NCBI GenBank assembly: GCA_045531335.1 | Contig: JAZSDU010000053.1 | Coordinates: 16,001 to 80,000, forward strand | DNA: 64,000 nt | Reading direction: 5' to 3' | Source of the DNA: CAG-452 sp045531335 | Lineage (GTDB): Bacteria > Bacillota > Clostridia > TANB77 > CAG-508 | Shown here: positions 9,796 through 18,036 of the stretch, piece by piece | How positions within the stretch are numbered: the first letter of the stretch is position 1 | Layout of the letters: every line of letters begins with the position of its first letter | Position numbers and translations under genes: made by a program | The notes under the pieces: generated by a model | Databases searched by the model: none | What the model was told of the DNA's origin: nothing | What the model saw: only the letters and a program-made list of their open reading frames with translations

Positions 9796-11070
9796 GTGAC
9801 AACATTATTAAAAAATGGTAGAGTAATAGATTATAAAACAAATACAGATGACTATCTAGATATTTTCATTGAAAATGGAATTATAAAACAAATAGCTAAA
9901 GATATAAATGCTGTAGCGGATAGTGTTATTGATTGTACTAATCTATTTATTATACCAGGTATGATAGATATTCATTGTCATTTAAGAGAACCTGGATTTG
10001 AATATAAAGAAACTATAGAAACTGGAATGAAAAGTGCTGCCAAAGGGGGATTTACTTCTATTTGTCCAATGCCAAATACGAAACCTACCTGTGATAGTGC
10101 TTTTGTTTTAGAAAAAATACAAAGTGAAGCAAAAAGAGTTGGGGTTTGCAATGTTTTCCCATACGCTAGTGTAACAATTGGAGAAAAAGGGGAAGAATTA
10201 ACAGATTTTGAAGCTCTAAAAAATGCAGGAGCAATTGCTTTTTCAGATGATGGTATGCCTGTTGTAAGAGCAAAGATAATGAGAGATGCAATGATTAAAG
10301 CAGAAAAATTAAACACATTTGTAGCTTCACATTGTGAAGAAAAAGAACTTGGCAAAGGTGCAATAAATGCAGGTAAAGTTGCTGAAGAATTAAATGTACA
10401 AGGAGTACTTCCAGAAGCCGAAACATTAATGGCTGCAAGAGAAGTAGAAATTGCAGAAATAAATAATGTTCATGCACACATATGCCATATAAGTGCAAAA
10501 GAAACAGCAAGATTAATAAGAGATGCTAAAAAAAGAGGAGTAAATGTAACTTGCGAAACATGTCCTCATTACTATAGCTTTACAGAAGAAGAAGTTCTAG
10601 AGTCAGGGGCAAATGCAAAAATGAATCCACCTCTTAGAACAAAAGAAGATATGGCAGAGATAATAAAAGCAATTCAAGACGGAACAATAGATTGCATAAT
10701 AACAGATCATGCACCACACTCAAAGGAAGAAAAAGAGCAAGGATTAGAGAAGGCTCCAAATGGAATTATAGGATTTGAAACAGCACTTGCCGCAAGTATT
10801 ACTCATCTTATTGATAAAGGCTATATTAATTATTTAGACTTAGTTAGAATTACAAGTTATAACCCTGCAAAAATATTAGGAATTGATAGAGGAGTAATAG
10901 AAGAAGGAAAAGTGGCTGATATTACAGTATTTGATCCTAATAAAGAATACATATATACAGAAGATATGATAGTATCAAAATCAAAAAACACACCATATAT
11001 ATGTAAAAAATTAAAAGGACAAGTAATGTACACAATAGTAAACGGGAATGTTGTATATAAAAATGATTAA
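9796..11070 (+). CDS. pyrC: Dihydroorotase
   Basis: This 424-residue zinc amidohydrolase interconverts carbamoyl-aspartate and dihydroorotate in cytosolic UMP synthesis. DIHCHLREPG near residue 58 holds the metal His pair and the substrate Arg. HCEE and HICHIS supply further ligands, and IITDHAPHS near 300 has the catalytic Asp. GTG 9796 is chosen because AAAGGAGG at 9781-9788 is seven bases upstream; an upstream ATG would have no ribosome site. It is the first gene of the pyrC-peptidase-pyrF-pyrK-pyrD operon. Confidence 0.93.
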   Translation: MTTLLKNGRVIDYKTNTDDYLDIFIENGIIKQIAKDINAVADSVIDCTNLFIIPGMIDIHCHLREPGFEYKETIETGMKSAAKGGFTSICPMPNTKPTCDSAFVLEKIQSEAKRVGVCNVFPYASVTIGEKGEELTDFEALKNAGAIAFSDDGMPVVRAKIMRDAMIKAEKLNTFVASHCEEKELGKGAINAGKVAEELNVQGVLPEAETLMAAREVEIAEINNVHAHICHISAKETARLIRDAKKRGVNVTCETCPHYYSFTEEEVLESGANAKMNPPLRTKEDMAEIIKAIQDGTIDCIITDHAPHSKEEKEQGLEKAPNGIIGFETALAASITHLIDKGYINYLDLVRITSYNPAKILGIDRGVIEEGKVADITVFDPNKEYIYTEDMIVSKSKNTPYICKKLKGQVMYTIVNGNVVYKND

Positions 11071-11083
11071 AGGGAGGATGTAA

Positions 11084-11743
11084 ATGAGATTAGTTTTAAC
11101 TTCTGGAGGGATTTCAAATAAAAGTATAGAAAATGAATTAAAAAACATTATAGGTAAAGATTTAAAAGGATTAAAAATGATATTTTGTACAACGGCATCT
11201 AATTATGAAGGCGGAGATATGAATGATTGGCTTATAAAAGATCTTATACATTTTAAGAATTTAGGATTCAAAATAGATGTATGTGATATTAATGGAATTA
11301 ACAAAGAAAATTTTTTACCTAGATTTGAATGGAGTGATGTTATTTATTTTGAAGGCGGTAATACACAATGGCTTAGAAAATGTATAAAATTATCAGGTTT
11401 AGAAAATCATTTAAAAAGTTTATTAGAAACTAGAGTTTGGATTGGAACAAGTGCAGGTAGTATTGTTTTATGCCCAACTATATGTAATTCATGTCAAGAT
11501 TTATTTGATGATAATATACAAGGATATCCAACAGATGGGTTAGGGTTAGTTGATTTTCAATTTATACCACACTTAAATAATGAATTTTTTCCAAAAATAA
11601 AAAAAGAATATATATCAAATGCAAGCAAAAACTTAAAAGCAATTGATGGAAAAAAATTATTAGTGATGGATGATAATGGAGCAGTTTTTATAGACAATGG
11701 AAAAACAAAAATAGTTAGTGAAGGTGACTGGTTTGAAATTTAA
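11084..11743 (+). CDS. Peptidase E-like (S51) protein
   Basis: This 219-residue protein belongs to the S51 family in the class I glutamine-amidotransferase-like fold. GTSAGSIVL near residue 122 carries the nucleophile Ser in the elbow, preceded by the family motif YFEGGNTQWL. Members are aspartyl dipeptidases or cyanophycinase relatives. It lies 13 bases after pyrC and 26 before pyrF with its own GGGAGG, so it is co-transcribed with pyrimidine genes. Why an aspartyl-dipeptidase-like enzyme sits here is unclear; supply of aspartate for carbamoyl-aspartate is a speculation. Confidence 0.8.
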   Translation: MRLVLTSGGISNKSIENELKNIIGKDLKGLKMIFCTTASNYEGGDMNDWLIKDLIHFKNLGFKIDVCDINGINKENFLPRFEWSDVIYFEGGNTQWLRKCIKLSGLENHLKSLLETRVWIGTSAGSIVLCPTICNSCQDLFDDNIQGYPTDGLGLVDFQFIPHLNNEFFPKIKKEYISNASKNLKAIDGKKLLVMDDNGAVFIDNGKTKIVSEGDWFEI

Positions 11744-11769
11744 AATATATAAAAAAGGAGAGAAAAATT

Positions 11770-12690
11770 ATGAATAATGCAATGGACAAATTAATAAGCA
11801 AAATTAAGGAAACAAATAATCCTACAGTTATGGGGTTAGATCCAAGGTATGATATGATACCAGAATGTATAAGAGCAAAATATGAAAAAAGTGTAGAAGG
11901 TGCATGTAAGGCTATATTAGAATTTAATAAAGGATTAATTGATAGTGTATGTGATATAGTACCAGCTGTAAAACCTCAAATCGCTTTTTATGAAATGTTT
12001 GGAACAGAAGGAATAAAAGTATTTAATGAAACATGTAAATATGCTAAAGAAAAAGGAATGATTGTAATAGCAGATATAAAAAGAGGAGATATTGGTTCAA
12101 CAGCTGCTGGGTATTCTAATGCATATTTAGGAAAAACACCACTATGTGATGAAAAAGTATCAATATTTGATGTGGACTTTGTAACAGTAAACCCATATTT
12201 AGGAATTGATGGAGTAAAACCATTTATAGATGATGCAAAAGAATACGGCAAGGGAATGTTCATTTTAGTAAAAACATCTAATAAATCATCTGGAGAATTA
12301 CAAGATTTGAAATTAGAAGATGGAAAAACAATATATGAGAAAGTAGGAGAATTAGTAAGCTCTTGGGGAGAAGAATTAGTTGGAGAATATGGATACAGTA
12401 GTGTAGGAGCTGTAGTTGGAGCAACATATCCTATTCAAATAAAAGAATTAAGAGAAATTATGCCTAAAACATATTTCTTAATACCAGGATATGGAGCACA
12501 AGGTGGAAAAGCAGAAGACATAGCATTAGGATTTAAAGATGGATTAGGCGGAATAGTTAATGCATCAAGAAGTTTGATGGCAGCTTACAAATCAGACAGA
12601 TGGAAAGAAGAATATTCTGAAGAAGAATATGGAAAAGCAACAAGAGCAGAAGCAATAAGAATGAGAGACGAATTAAACAGCGCAATGTAA
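11770..12690 (+). CDS. pyrF: Orotidine 5'-phosphate decarboxylase, type 2
   Basis: This 306-residue TIM-barrel enzyme converts OMP to UMP. The catalytic Asp/Lys/Asp array is in IADIKRGDIGSTA near residue 98. FYEMFGTEG and the long form place it in the type 2 (mycobacterial/clostridial) subfamily. PGYGAQGG near 240 is the phosphate-binding loop. ATG 11770 follows AAAAAGGAGAG. It is the third gene of the pyr operon. Confidence 0.93.
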   Translation: MNNAMDKLISKIKETNNPTVMGLDPRYDMIPECIRAKYEKSVEGACKAILEFNKGLIDSVCDIVPAVKPQIAFYEMFGTEGIKVFNETCKYAKEKGMIVIADIKRGDIGSTAAGYSNAYLGKTPLCDEKVSIFDVDFVTVNPYLGIDGVKPFIDDAKEYGKGMFILVKTSNKSSGELQDLKLEDGKTIYEKVGELVSSWGEELVGEYGYSSVGAVVGATYPIQIKELREIMPKTYFLIPGYGAQGGKAEDIALGFKDGLGGIVNASRSLMAAYKSDRWKEEYSEEEYGKATRAEAIRMRDELNSAM

Positions 12691-12732
12691 TGTCGAAAGG
12701 GGCACAGATATTAATTAATAGGAGGAATAAAA

Positions 12733-13506
12733 ATGCCAATACAATTGCAATCTAAATTAATAAAAAAAGAGCAATTAAAACCAGATATATTTAAATTTTC
12801 TTTATCTGCTAAAGAAATTACAGACATAGCAAAACCAGGTCAATTTATAGAAATAAGAGTAACAGATGGATTAGATCCATTCTTAAGAAGACCAATTAGT
12901 ATATATAATGTAGATAAAGAAAATGGAATTTTAGAAATAATATTTAGAGTTCAAGGAAAAGGAACAGAGATTTTATCAAGAAAAAAAGAAGAAGATTTAG
13001 TCGATATTATAGGACCTTTAGGATATGGTACATTTAAATTTGAAGGATATAAAAACATAGCAGCTCTTGGTGGAGGAATAGGAGTATTTCCTTTATATGA
13101 ACTTGCAAAAAATGCTTCAAAAAGTGCGACTGTAAATACATATTTAGGATTTAGAAATAAAGAAGCGGTAGTCGTAGAAGAAGAATTTGAGAAAATATCA
13201 AATAAATTAGTAATTACAACAGATGATGGAAGCTACAAAATACATGGATTTGCAATAAATGAATTAAAGAAAGATATAGAAGACGGAAAAATAGATGCAA
13301 TATTTGCATGTGGACCATTACCATTATTAAAAGCAGCACAAAGCTTAGCAAAAGAAAAAAACATTCCATGCCAAATATCATTAGAAGAAAAAATGGGGTG
13401 TGGACTTGGAGTATGTTTAGGATGCGCAGTTGAGGTTGTAACAGGTGGATATGAGCATGTATGCAAACAAGGACCAGTATTTGATAGTAATAAAGTTATA
13501 ATTTAA
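12733..13506 (+). CDS. pyrK: Dihydroorotate dehydrogenase electron-transfer subunit
   Basis: This 257-residue FAD/[2Fe-2S] subunit passes electrons from PyrD FMN to NAD+. RRPISIYN near residue 54 is the FAD-binding signature and GGGIGVFPLYELA near 113 the nucleotide-binding turn. The cluster ligands are the four Cys in GCGLGVCLGC...HVC near 225-245. AGGAGG at 12720-12725 precedes ATG 12733. The neighbouring pyrD is of the NAD-linked type, consistent with a PyrDB/PyrK complex. Confidence 0.95.
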   Translation: MPIQLQSKLIKKEQLKPDIFKFSLSAKEITDIAKPGQFIEIRVTDGLDPFLRRPISIYNVDKENGILEIIFRVQGKGTEILSRKKEEDLVDIIGPLGYGTFKFEGYKNIAALGGGIGVFPLYELAKNASKSATVNTYLGFRNKEAVVVEEEFEKISNKLVITTDDGSYKIHGFAINELKKDIEDGKIDAIFACGPLPLLKAAQSLAKEKNIPCQISLEEKMGCGLGVCLGCAVEVVTGGYEHVCKQGPVFDSNKVII

Positions 13507-13510
13507 AAAA

Positions 13511-13541
13511 TAGACTAAAGGGGTCTGTCCCCTTTAGTCTA
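13511..13541. repeat. Family A REP inside the pyr operon
   Basis: Perfect palindrome with loop TCTGT between pyrK and pyrD. It starts 4 bases after the pyrK stop. No U-tract follows on the plus strand, so it may stabilise or modulate the message rather than terminate it. Confidence 0.88.
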
Positions 13542-13563
13542 TGATTAGAAGAGGTGTAAAGAT

Positions 13564-14472
13564 ATGAATACAGAAGTTAATTTTGCAGGTATTAAAATGA
13601 AGAATCCTGTAACAGTTGCATCAGGAACATTTGGATATGGAAGGGAATATAGTCAATTTTTCGATTTAAGTGAAATTGGTGGAATTATTACAAAAGGTAC
13701 TTCTTTAAAACCAAGAGATGGAAATAAACCATCTAGAATATACGAAACTCCAAGTGGAATGCTTAACAGTATTGGACTTCAAAATCCAGGTGTAGAGTAC
13801 TTTTTAGAATATGATTTACCATGGCTTAAAAAACAAAATACAGCAATTATTGTTAATGCATGTGGAAGCACAATAGAAGACTATGTTGAGGTTTGTAAAA
13901 TATTAAATAAGTCAGATATAGATGGTGTTGAGCTTAATTTATCTTGCCCAAATGTTAAAGCGGGATGTTTAGCATTTGGAACTACATATGAGGGTGTGAA
14001 AGAAGTTACAAGTAAGGTTAGAAAGGTTTTAGACAAACCTTTAATTGTAAAACTTACTCCAAATGTAACAGATATAACACTTCCGGCAAAAGCAGCACAA
14101 GATGCAGGAGCAGATGCAGTATCATTAATAAATACATTACTTGGAATGAGTATTAATATAAATACAAGAAGACCACATTTAGCTAACAATACAGGGGGAC
14201 TATCAGGACCAGCTGTAAAACCAGTTGCAGTAAGAATGGTATATCAAGTGGCACAAGCTATAGATATTCCTATTCTTGGTATGGGTGGAATTGTAAATGG
14301 AGATGATGCAATAGAATTTATGCTTGCAGGTGCATCAGCAGTATCAATAGGTGCAGGAAACTTTATAGACCCATATACAAGTGTAAATACAGTAAAAGGT
14401 ATTGAAGACTATATGAAAAAGCATAATATAGAAAAAATAGAAGATATTGTAGGGAAAGTACAAATGAATTAA
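13564..14472 (+). CDS. pyrD: Dihydroorotate dehydrogenase, catalytic subunit (class 1B)
   Basis: This 302-residue FMN barrel oxidises dihydroorotate to orotate. NSIGLQNPG near residue 60 and ELNLSCPNVKAG near 125, with the catalytic Cys, define class 1. The adjacent pyrK indicates the NAD+-dependent 1B form. GMGGIVNGDDAIEF near 240 is the FMN phosphate site. GAAGAGGTG precedes ATG 13564. It is the last gene of the operon; a new promoter begins right after it. Confidence 0.94.
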   Translation: MNTEVNFAGIKMKNPVTVASGTFGYGREYSQFFDLSEIGGIITKGTSLKPRDGNKPSRIYETPSGMLNSIGLQNPGVEYFLEYDLPWLKKQNTAIIVNACGSTIEDYVEVCKILNKSDIDGVELNLSCPNVKAGCLAFGTTYEGVKEVTSKVRKVLDKPLIVKLTPNVTDITLPAKAAQDAGADAVSLINTLLGMSININTRRPHLANNTGGLSGPAVKPVAVRMVYQVAQAIDIPILGMGGIVNGDDAIEFMLAGASAVSIGAGNFIDPYTSVNTVKGIEDYMKKHNIEKIEDIVGKVQMN

Positions 14473-14498
14473 TTTAACATGGTGTAAACAGTTTGAAG

Positions 14499-14527
14499 TT
14501 GCACAAATCAACATAATATGGTACAAT
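14499..14527 (+). promoter_or_regulatory. Promoter of the 14577 gene
   Basis: TTGCAC (14499-14504), 17-base spacer, TACAAT (14522-14527). Confidence 0.7.
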
Positions 14528-14576
14528 TATAATAACTTGCATAAGCAAGAAAAATATGAAAAAGAGGTTTTACATC

Positions 14577-15005
14577 ATGAAAAACAAGAACATCAAAGAT
14601 TTTACAGTGGCAATCGTAGTTGGACTGATATTTGCACTTATTGTTGGTGCAGTTTCAGGAATTGTTCAGAAAAAGATGATGGACAATTATATTGAAAAGC
14701 TTGATTGCGCTTTGCAGCAGGTGGACCAAGCTATTGAAATTCAGAAACTGTCTGAATACAAGGGCGAGATGGAAGCAGTGAGAGACTTTTATCTCGAGAA
14801 CAGCATTACACAGGAAAGTGCACGAGCAAAGACAAAAGCTATTATCAACGAAATTAATGCAGATTATATAGGATTTGCTAACGGCGTTGAAGTAAGCATA
14901 GCACAGCATGAGGAAGTATTTCCTGAAATGGCTGAAACACCTATTGTACTCATCAATGCAACCATCGAGCAGATTGATGAATTGATTGAGGAAATCAAAG
15001 AGTAA
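14577..15005 (+). CDS. Membrane-anchored helical protein, unknown
   Basis: This 142-residue protein is not recognised. It has an N-terminal membrane span (residues 9-30, FTVAIVVGLIFALIVGAVSG) and a long, acidic, helical and probably coiled-coil remainder outside the membrane. ATG 14577 has AAAGAGGT upstream; the ATG 21 bases earlier overlaps that site. Base use is visibly richer in G/C than its neighbours (GCAGCAGGTGGACC, CTCGAG), like the small genes at 42831, 49751 and 54300-56110. It has its own promoter and terminator, so it looks like an acquired single-gene cassette. Confidence 0.75.
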   Translation: MKNKNIKDFTVAIVVGLIFALIVGAVSGIVQKKMMDNYIEKLDCALQQVDQAIEIQKLSEYKGEMEAVRDFYLENSITQESARAKTKAIINEINADYIGFANGVEVSIAQHEEVFPEMAETPIVLINATIEQIDELIEEIKE

Positions 15006-15009
15006 CCTA

Positions 15010-15045
15010 AAAAAGGGTGAAGAACAACTGATCTTCATCCTTTTT
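15010..15045 (+). terminator. Intrinsic terminator
   Basis: AAAAAGGGTGAAGA / TCTTCATCCTTTTT stem (one G-T), 8-base loop, T-run inside the 3' arm. Confidence 0.85.
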
Positions 15046-15065
15046 GCATTAATTCAAAAAAATAC

Positions 15066-15094
15066 TTGCAAAATATCTCAAAAAATGATAATAT
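15066..15094 (+). promoter_or_regulatory. Promoter of the DUF1846 gene
   Basis: TTGCAA (15066-15071), 17-base spacer, TAATAT (15089-15094). Confidence 0.55.
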
Positions 15095-15121
15095 ATTTGT
15101 ATATTAATAATAAAAAATAAT

Positions 15122-15176
15122 AGATTTAAAAAAAACCCCATTTTTAGGGCGTAGATTTTTAAATCTATTTTTATTT
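15122..15176 (+). promoter_or_regulatory. Leader hairpin, possible attenuator
   Basis: TAGATTTAAAA pairs with TTTTAAATCTA around an inner CCCC...GGG stem, followed by TTTTTATTTT. This terminator-like structure sits between promoter and start codon, so readthrough may be controlled. No known riboswitch core was recognised. Confidence 0.5.
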
Positions 15177-15199
15177 TAAAACAAGAGAGGAAGAAAAAG

Positions 15200-16654
15200 A
15201 TGAAGCAAGGTTTTGATAATGAAATGTATTTAAAAATACAAAGCGAAAAAATACAAGAAAGAATAAATATGTTTGATAAATTATATTTAGAATTTGGCGG
15301 AAAAATATTTGATGATTATCATGCAAGCAGAGTTTTACCAGGATTTATGCCAGATGCAAAAATAAAATTATTAGAAAAACTAAAAGATATATCAGAAGTT
15401 GTTTTTTGTATAAGTGCAGATGATATTGAAAAAAGTAAGATAAGAGCAGATTATGGTATAAGTTATGAACTTGAATTAATTAGACTAATTGAAAACTTAC
15501 AAAATCTAGGTATTTCAATAAATAGCGTTGTTATAACACTATATAATGGTCAAACTAGTGTTGAACATTTGAAAAAAGTACTAAAAGAGAGAAATGTAAA
15601 AACATATATACACAATCCTACAATTGGATACCCAAATGATATTGAGGTTATTGTGAGCGAAGAAGGATATGGAAAAAATGCATATATTGAAACAACAAAA
15701 AAATTAGTAGTAGTTACTGCTCCTGGTCCTAATAGCGGAAAATTGGGAACATGCTTATCGCAACTATATCATGAGCACAAAAGAGGAGTTAAAGCAGGGT
15801 ATGCTAAATTTGAAACATTTCCAGTATGGAATTTAGAACTGATGCATCCAGTAAACGTAGCTTATGAAGCGGCTACAGCAGATTTAGCAGATGTTAACAT
15901 GATAGATACATTCCATTTAGAAGCTTATGGTGAAACTGTTGTAAACTATAATAGAGATTTATCAACATTTCCAATTTTAAAAAATATACTAACAAAAATA
16001 ACAGGAGAAGAAATATATAAATCACCTACAGATATGGGTGTAAACATGATTAAGCAATGTATTACAGATGATGAAGCAGTAAGAAGTGCTGCAGAAATGG
16101 AGATTATAAGAAGATATTATAATGCATTGTGTGATTATAAAAAGGAACTGTGTTCAGCAGAAACAGTTGAGAGAATAGAGCTAATGATGAATAAATTAAA
16201 TTTAAGTAGTAGAGATAGAAAAATAATTGAAGTTGCTTTAGATAAGGAAAATTTAGAAAATAAAGATGTAGTTGCAATAGAAATTTCAAATGGAAAAATA
16301 GTTACAGGAAAAGAATCTGAGCTTTTAAGTGCATCAAGCGCAGCTATTATAAATGCATTAAAAGAAATTACACAAATTCCAGATGAAGAATATTTGTTAT
16401 CACCTTCAATATTAGAAGCGATATTTAAAACAAAACAAAGAACATCATATAGAACTTCATACTGCCTAAACGTTCAAGAAGTTTTAATAGCACTTAGTAT
16501 ATGTGCGTCAACAAATCCAATAATCGAAAAAGTTATTAGTAACATTGGGACTTTAAGAGGATGTGAAGCACACTCTACATATATGATAGAACAAAGTGAA
16601 TTAAATGTAATAAAGAATTTAGGAATAAATTTAACATGTGAACCGAAGATGTAG
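15200..16654 (+). CDS. DUF1846 (UPF0371) family protein
   Basis: This 484-residue cytosolic protein is recognised as DUF1846 from its N-terminus (GFDNEMYLKIQSEKIQERI) and the conserved TAPGPNSGKLGTCLSQLYHEH and FPVWNL blocks. Structures in the family show an ATP/kinase-like plus HD-like architecture, but the reaction is not established. GAGAGGAAG precedes ATG 15200. The TAG stop at 16652-16654 is the first triplet of a REPIN, and the C-terminus may have been trimmed by it. It is convergent with ylbJ. Confidence 0.88.
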   Translation: MKQGFDNEMYLKIQSEKIQERINMFDKLYLEFGGKIFDDYHASRVLPGFMPDAKIKLLEKLKDISEVVFCISADDIEKSKIRADYGISYELELIRLIENLQNLGISINSVVITLYNGQTSVEHLKKVLKERNVKTYIHNPTIGYPNDIEVIVSEEGYGKNAYIETTKKLVVVTAPGPNSGKLGTCLSQLYHEHKRGVKAGYAKFETFPVWNLELMHPVNVAYEAATADLADVNMIDTFHLEAYGETVVNYNRDLSTFPILKNILTKITGEEIYKSPTDMGVNMIKQCITDDEAVRSAAEMEIIRRYYNALCDYKKELCSAETVERIELMMNKLNLSSRDRKIIEVALDKENLENKDVVAIEISNGKIVTGKESELLSASSAAIINALKEITQIPDEEYLLSPSILEAIFKTKQRTSYRTSYCLNVQEVLIALSICASTNPIIEKVISNIGTLRGCEAHSTYMIEQSELNVIKNLGINLTCEPKM

Positions 16655-16721
16655 ACTAAATGGGACAGACCCCAATAGTCTATATAAAAATAGACTATTG
16701 GGGTCTGTCCCCTTTAGTCTA
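16652..16721. repeat. REPIN: two family A REPs in inverted orientation
   Basis: The left unit is 16652-16682 (loop ACAGA), the right unit 16691-16721 (loop TCTGT), with 8 bases between. The whole forms a 31-bp inverted repeat with one mismatch. The inner arms have changed from CCCCTTT to CCCCAAT/ATTGGGG in matching fashion, so the large hairpin is preserved while the left unit's own palindrome is broken. Its two ends supply the stop codons of both convergent genes. Confidence 0.92.
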
Positions 16722-17765
16722 CAAATTCAAATTAAGAAATGGAACAGTATAAATAAAAATATAGGTATAACCAGCTGCAAATAACCCTTGAAATAATTTT
16801 CCTATTATATAAGGTTTAATAGAAATTTTTGCTTTTGATGTAATACTCAAAATTTGAAGCATTATTGAAATGCCTCCAAATCCAAGCAAGAATGAACAAA
16901 TTATAATATTGGTTGAAATAGATTTATTAGCAATATTTGCTATATTGCATACACCGTTAGTAACCTCCAATAAGCCAGTAAATATTCCATTAGCAAAACT
17001 TAGCGGAATATTTAATATATTAAGAATAGGATGTGTTAGATGGGAGACTGCATCTAAAATACCACTATTTTGTAGAATTGATATAATTACAGAAAATAAA
17101 ACAATAAATCCACCTATTAAAAATATAGTATTAATTGCATTCATTATAGAAGTTGCTAAAACTTCACCAAGATTTGATATAGAAACTTGTTCTTTTGGGA
17201 AAAGGGGTCTGTCCCCTTTTTTTCCAAATCTTTTGGATGATTTCCAAAACCTAAAGAGGAAAGCTACAGTAAGACATGCTAAAATATGTGTTATAAAAAG
17301 TAAGATTCCAGTGTTTGTATCTTTAAACAGTCCTATTCCAACAGTTCCAATTATAAAAAGTGGTCCGGAATTGTTTGTAAAAGCTAACAATCTTTCTGCT
17401 TCTTCATCTGTACATATTCCTTGAGCTTTAAAGTTTGACACAATTTTTGCACCCATTGGATAACCACTAATTATTCCCATTATAAAAGGAAATGCTCCTT
17501 CACCAGGAACGTTAAAAAGAGGTCTCATTAGTTTGTTTAGTATTTTACCCAAAACTGAAATTATATTTGTATAACCTAGAAGTTCTGTTGCAATGAAAAA
17601 TGGTAGTAATGATGGAACAACTGAATTTGCCCACAGAGCAAGTCCTGTTTTTGCAGAAGAAAGATTTGCGTTTGAAAATATTAATAAAAACATAGTAAAT
17701 AAGCATATGGAAATAGGGATAAACAATTTCTTTATATTAAATATAATTATTTTTATATTATTCAT
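16719..17765 (-). CDS. ylbJ: Sporulation integral membrane protein YlbJ
   Basis: This 348-residue polytopic protein is of the nucleoside-recognition/YlbJ family, with about eight membrane spans. Recognisable blocks are ANSVVPSLLPFFIATELLG and FPFIMGIISGYPMGAKIVSNF. In Bacillus it is needed for spore formation. ATG 17765 has AGAGGTG upstream. A cytoplasmic loop near residues 180-190 reads KKGDRPLFPK and is encoded by an in-frame family A REP core. The TAG stop is the outer triplet of the REPIN. Whether this organism sporulates is not shown by the gene alone. Confidence 0.88.
   Translation of the reverse strand: MNNIKIIIFNIKKLFIPISICLFTMFLLIFSNANLSSAKTGLALWANSVVPSLLPFFIATELLGYTNIISVLGKILNKLMRPLFNVPGEGAFPFIMGIISGYPMGAKIVSNFKAQGICTDEEAERLLAFTNNSGPLFIIGTVGIGLFKDTNTGILLFITHILACLTVAFLFRFWKSSKRFGKKGDRPLFPKEQVSISNLGEVLATSIMNAINTIFLIGGFIVLFSVIISILQNSGILDAVSHLTHPILNILNIPLSFANGIFTGLLEVTNGVCNIANIANKSISTNIIICSFLLGFGGISIMLQILSITSKAKISIKPYIIGKLFQGLFAAGYTYIFIYTVPFLNLNL
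17198..17225. repeat. REP core inside the ylbJ reading frame
   Basis: AAAAGGGG-TCTGT-CCCCTTTT (17200-17220) extended by GG/CC. It keeps the ylbJ frame and codes for KKGDRPLF on the minus strand. Confidence 0.8.
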
Positions 17766-17848
17766 GGACACACCTCTTTTTAATATATATTAAAACCCTA
17801 AAGAAATTATGTTATAATTTCAATTGATGATTAAATTTATTGCAAATG

Positions 17849-17922
17849 TTGTAGGGGTCGCACTCCTGGGCGACCCGAAAAACATAATGATAACGGGACG
17901 CCGAAGACTGCGTCCCCTACAA
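17849..17922. repeat. Family B GC-rich element, full copy
   Basis: Terminal TTGTAGGGG / CCCCTACAA encloses two inner hairpins, GGGTCG...CGACCC and GGGACGC...GCGTCCC. It is strongly GC-rich in an AT-rich intergenic region between ylbJ and the divergent UDP-sugar gene. Confidence 0.88.
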
Positions 17923-17977
17923 ATTTTAAAATTAAATTATTCACACAAACAAGATTTTCAACAAAAAACATTAACAG

Positions 17978-18006
17978 TGGACAAAAAGTAAAAATAATGT
18001 TATATT
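17978..18006 (+). promoter_or_regulatory. Promoter of the UDP-sugar pyrophosphorylase gene
   Basis: TGGACA (17978-17983), 17-base spacer, TATATT (18001-18006). Confidence 0.6.
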
Positions 18007-18036
18007 ATGTAGGGATTTAATAAAAGGAGATTATGA

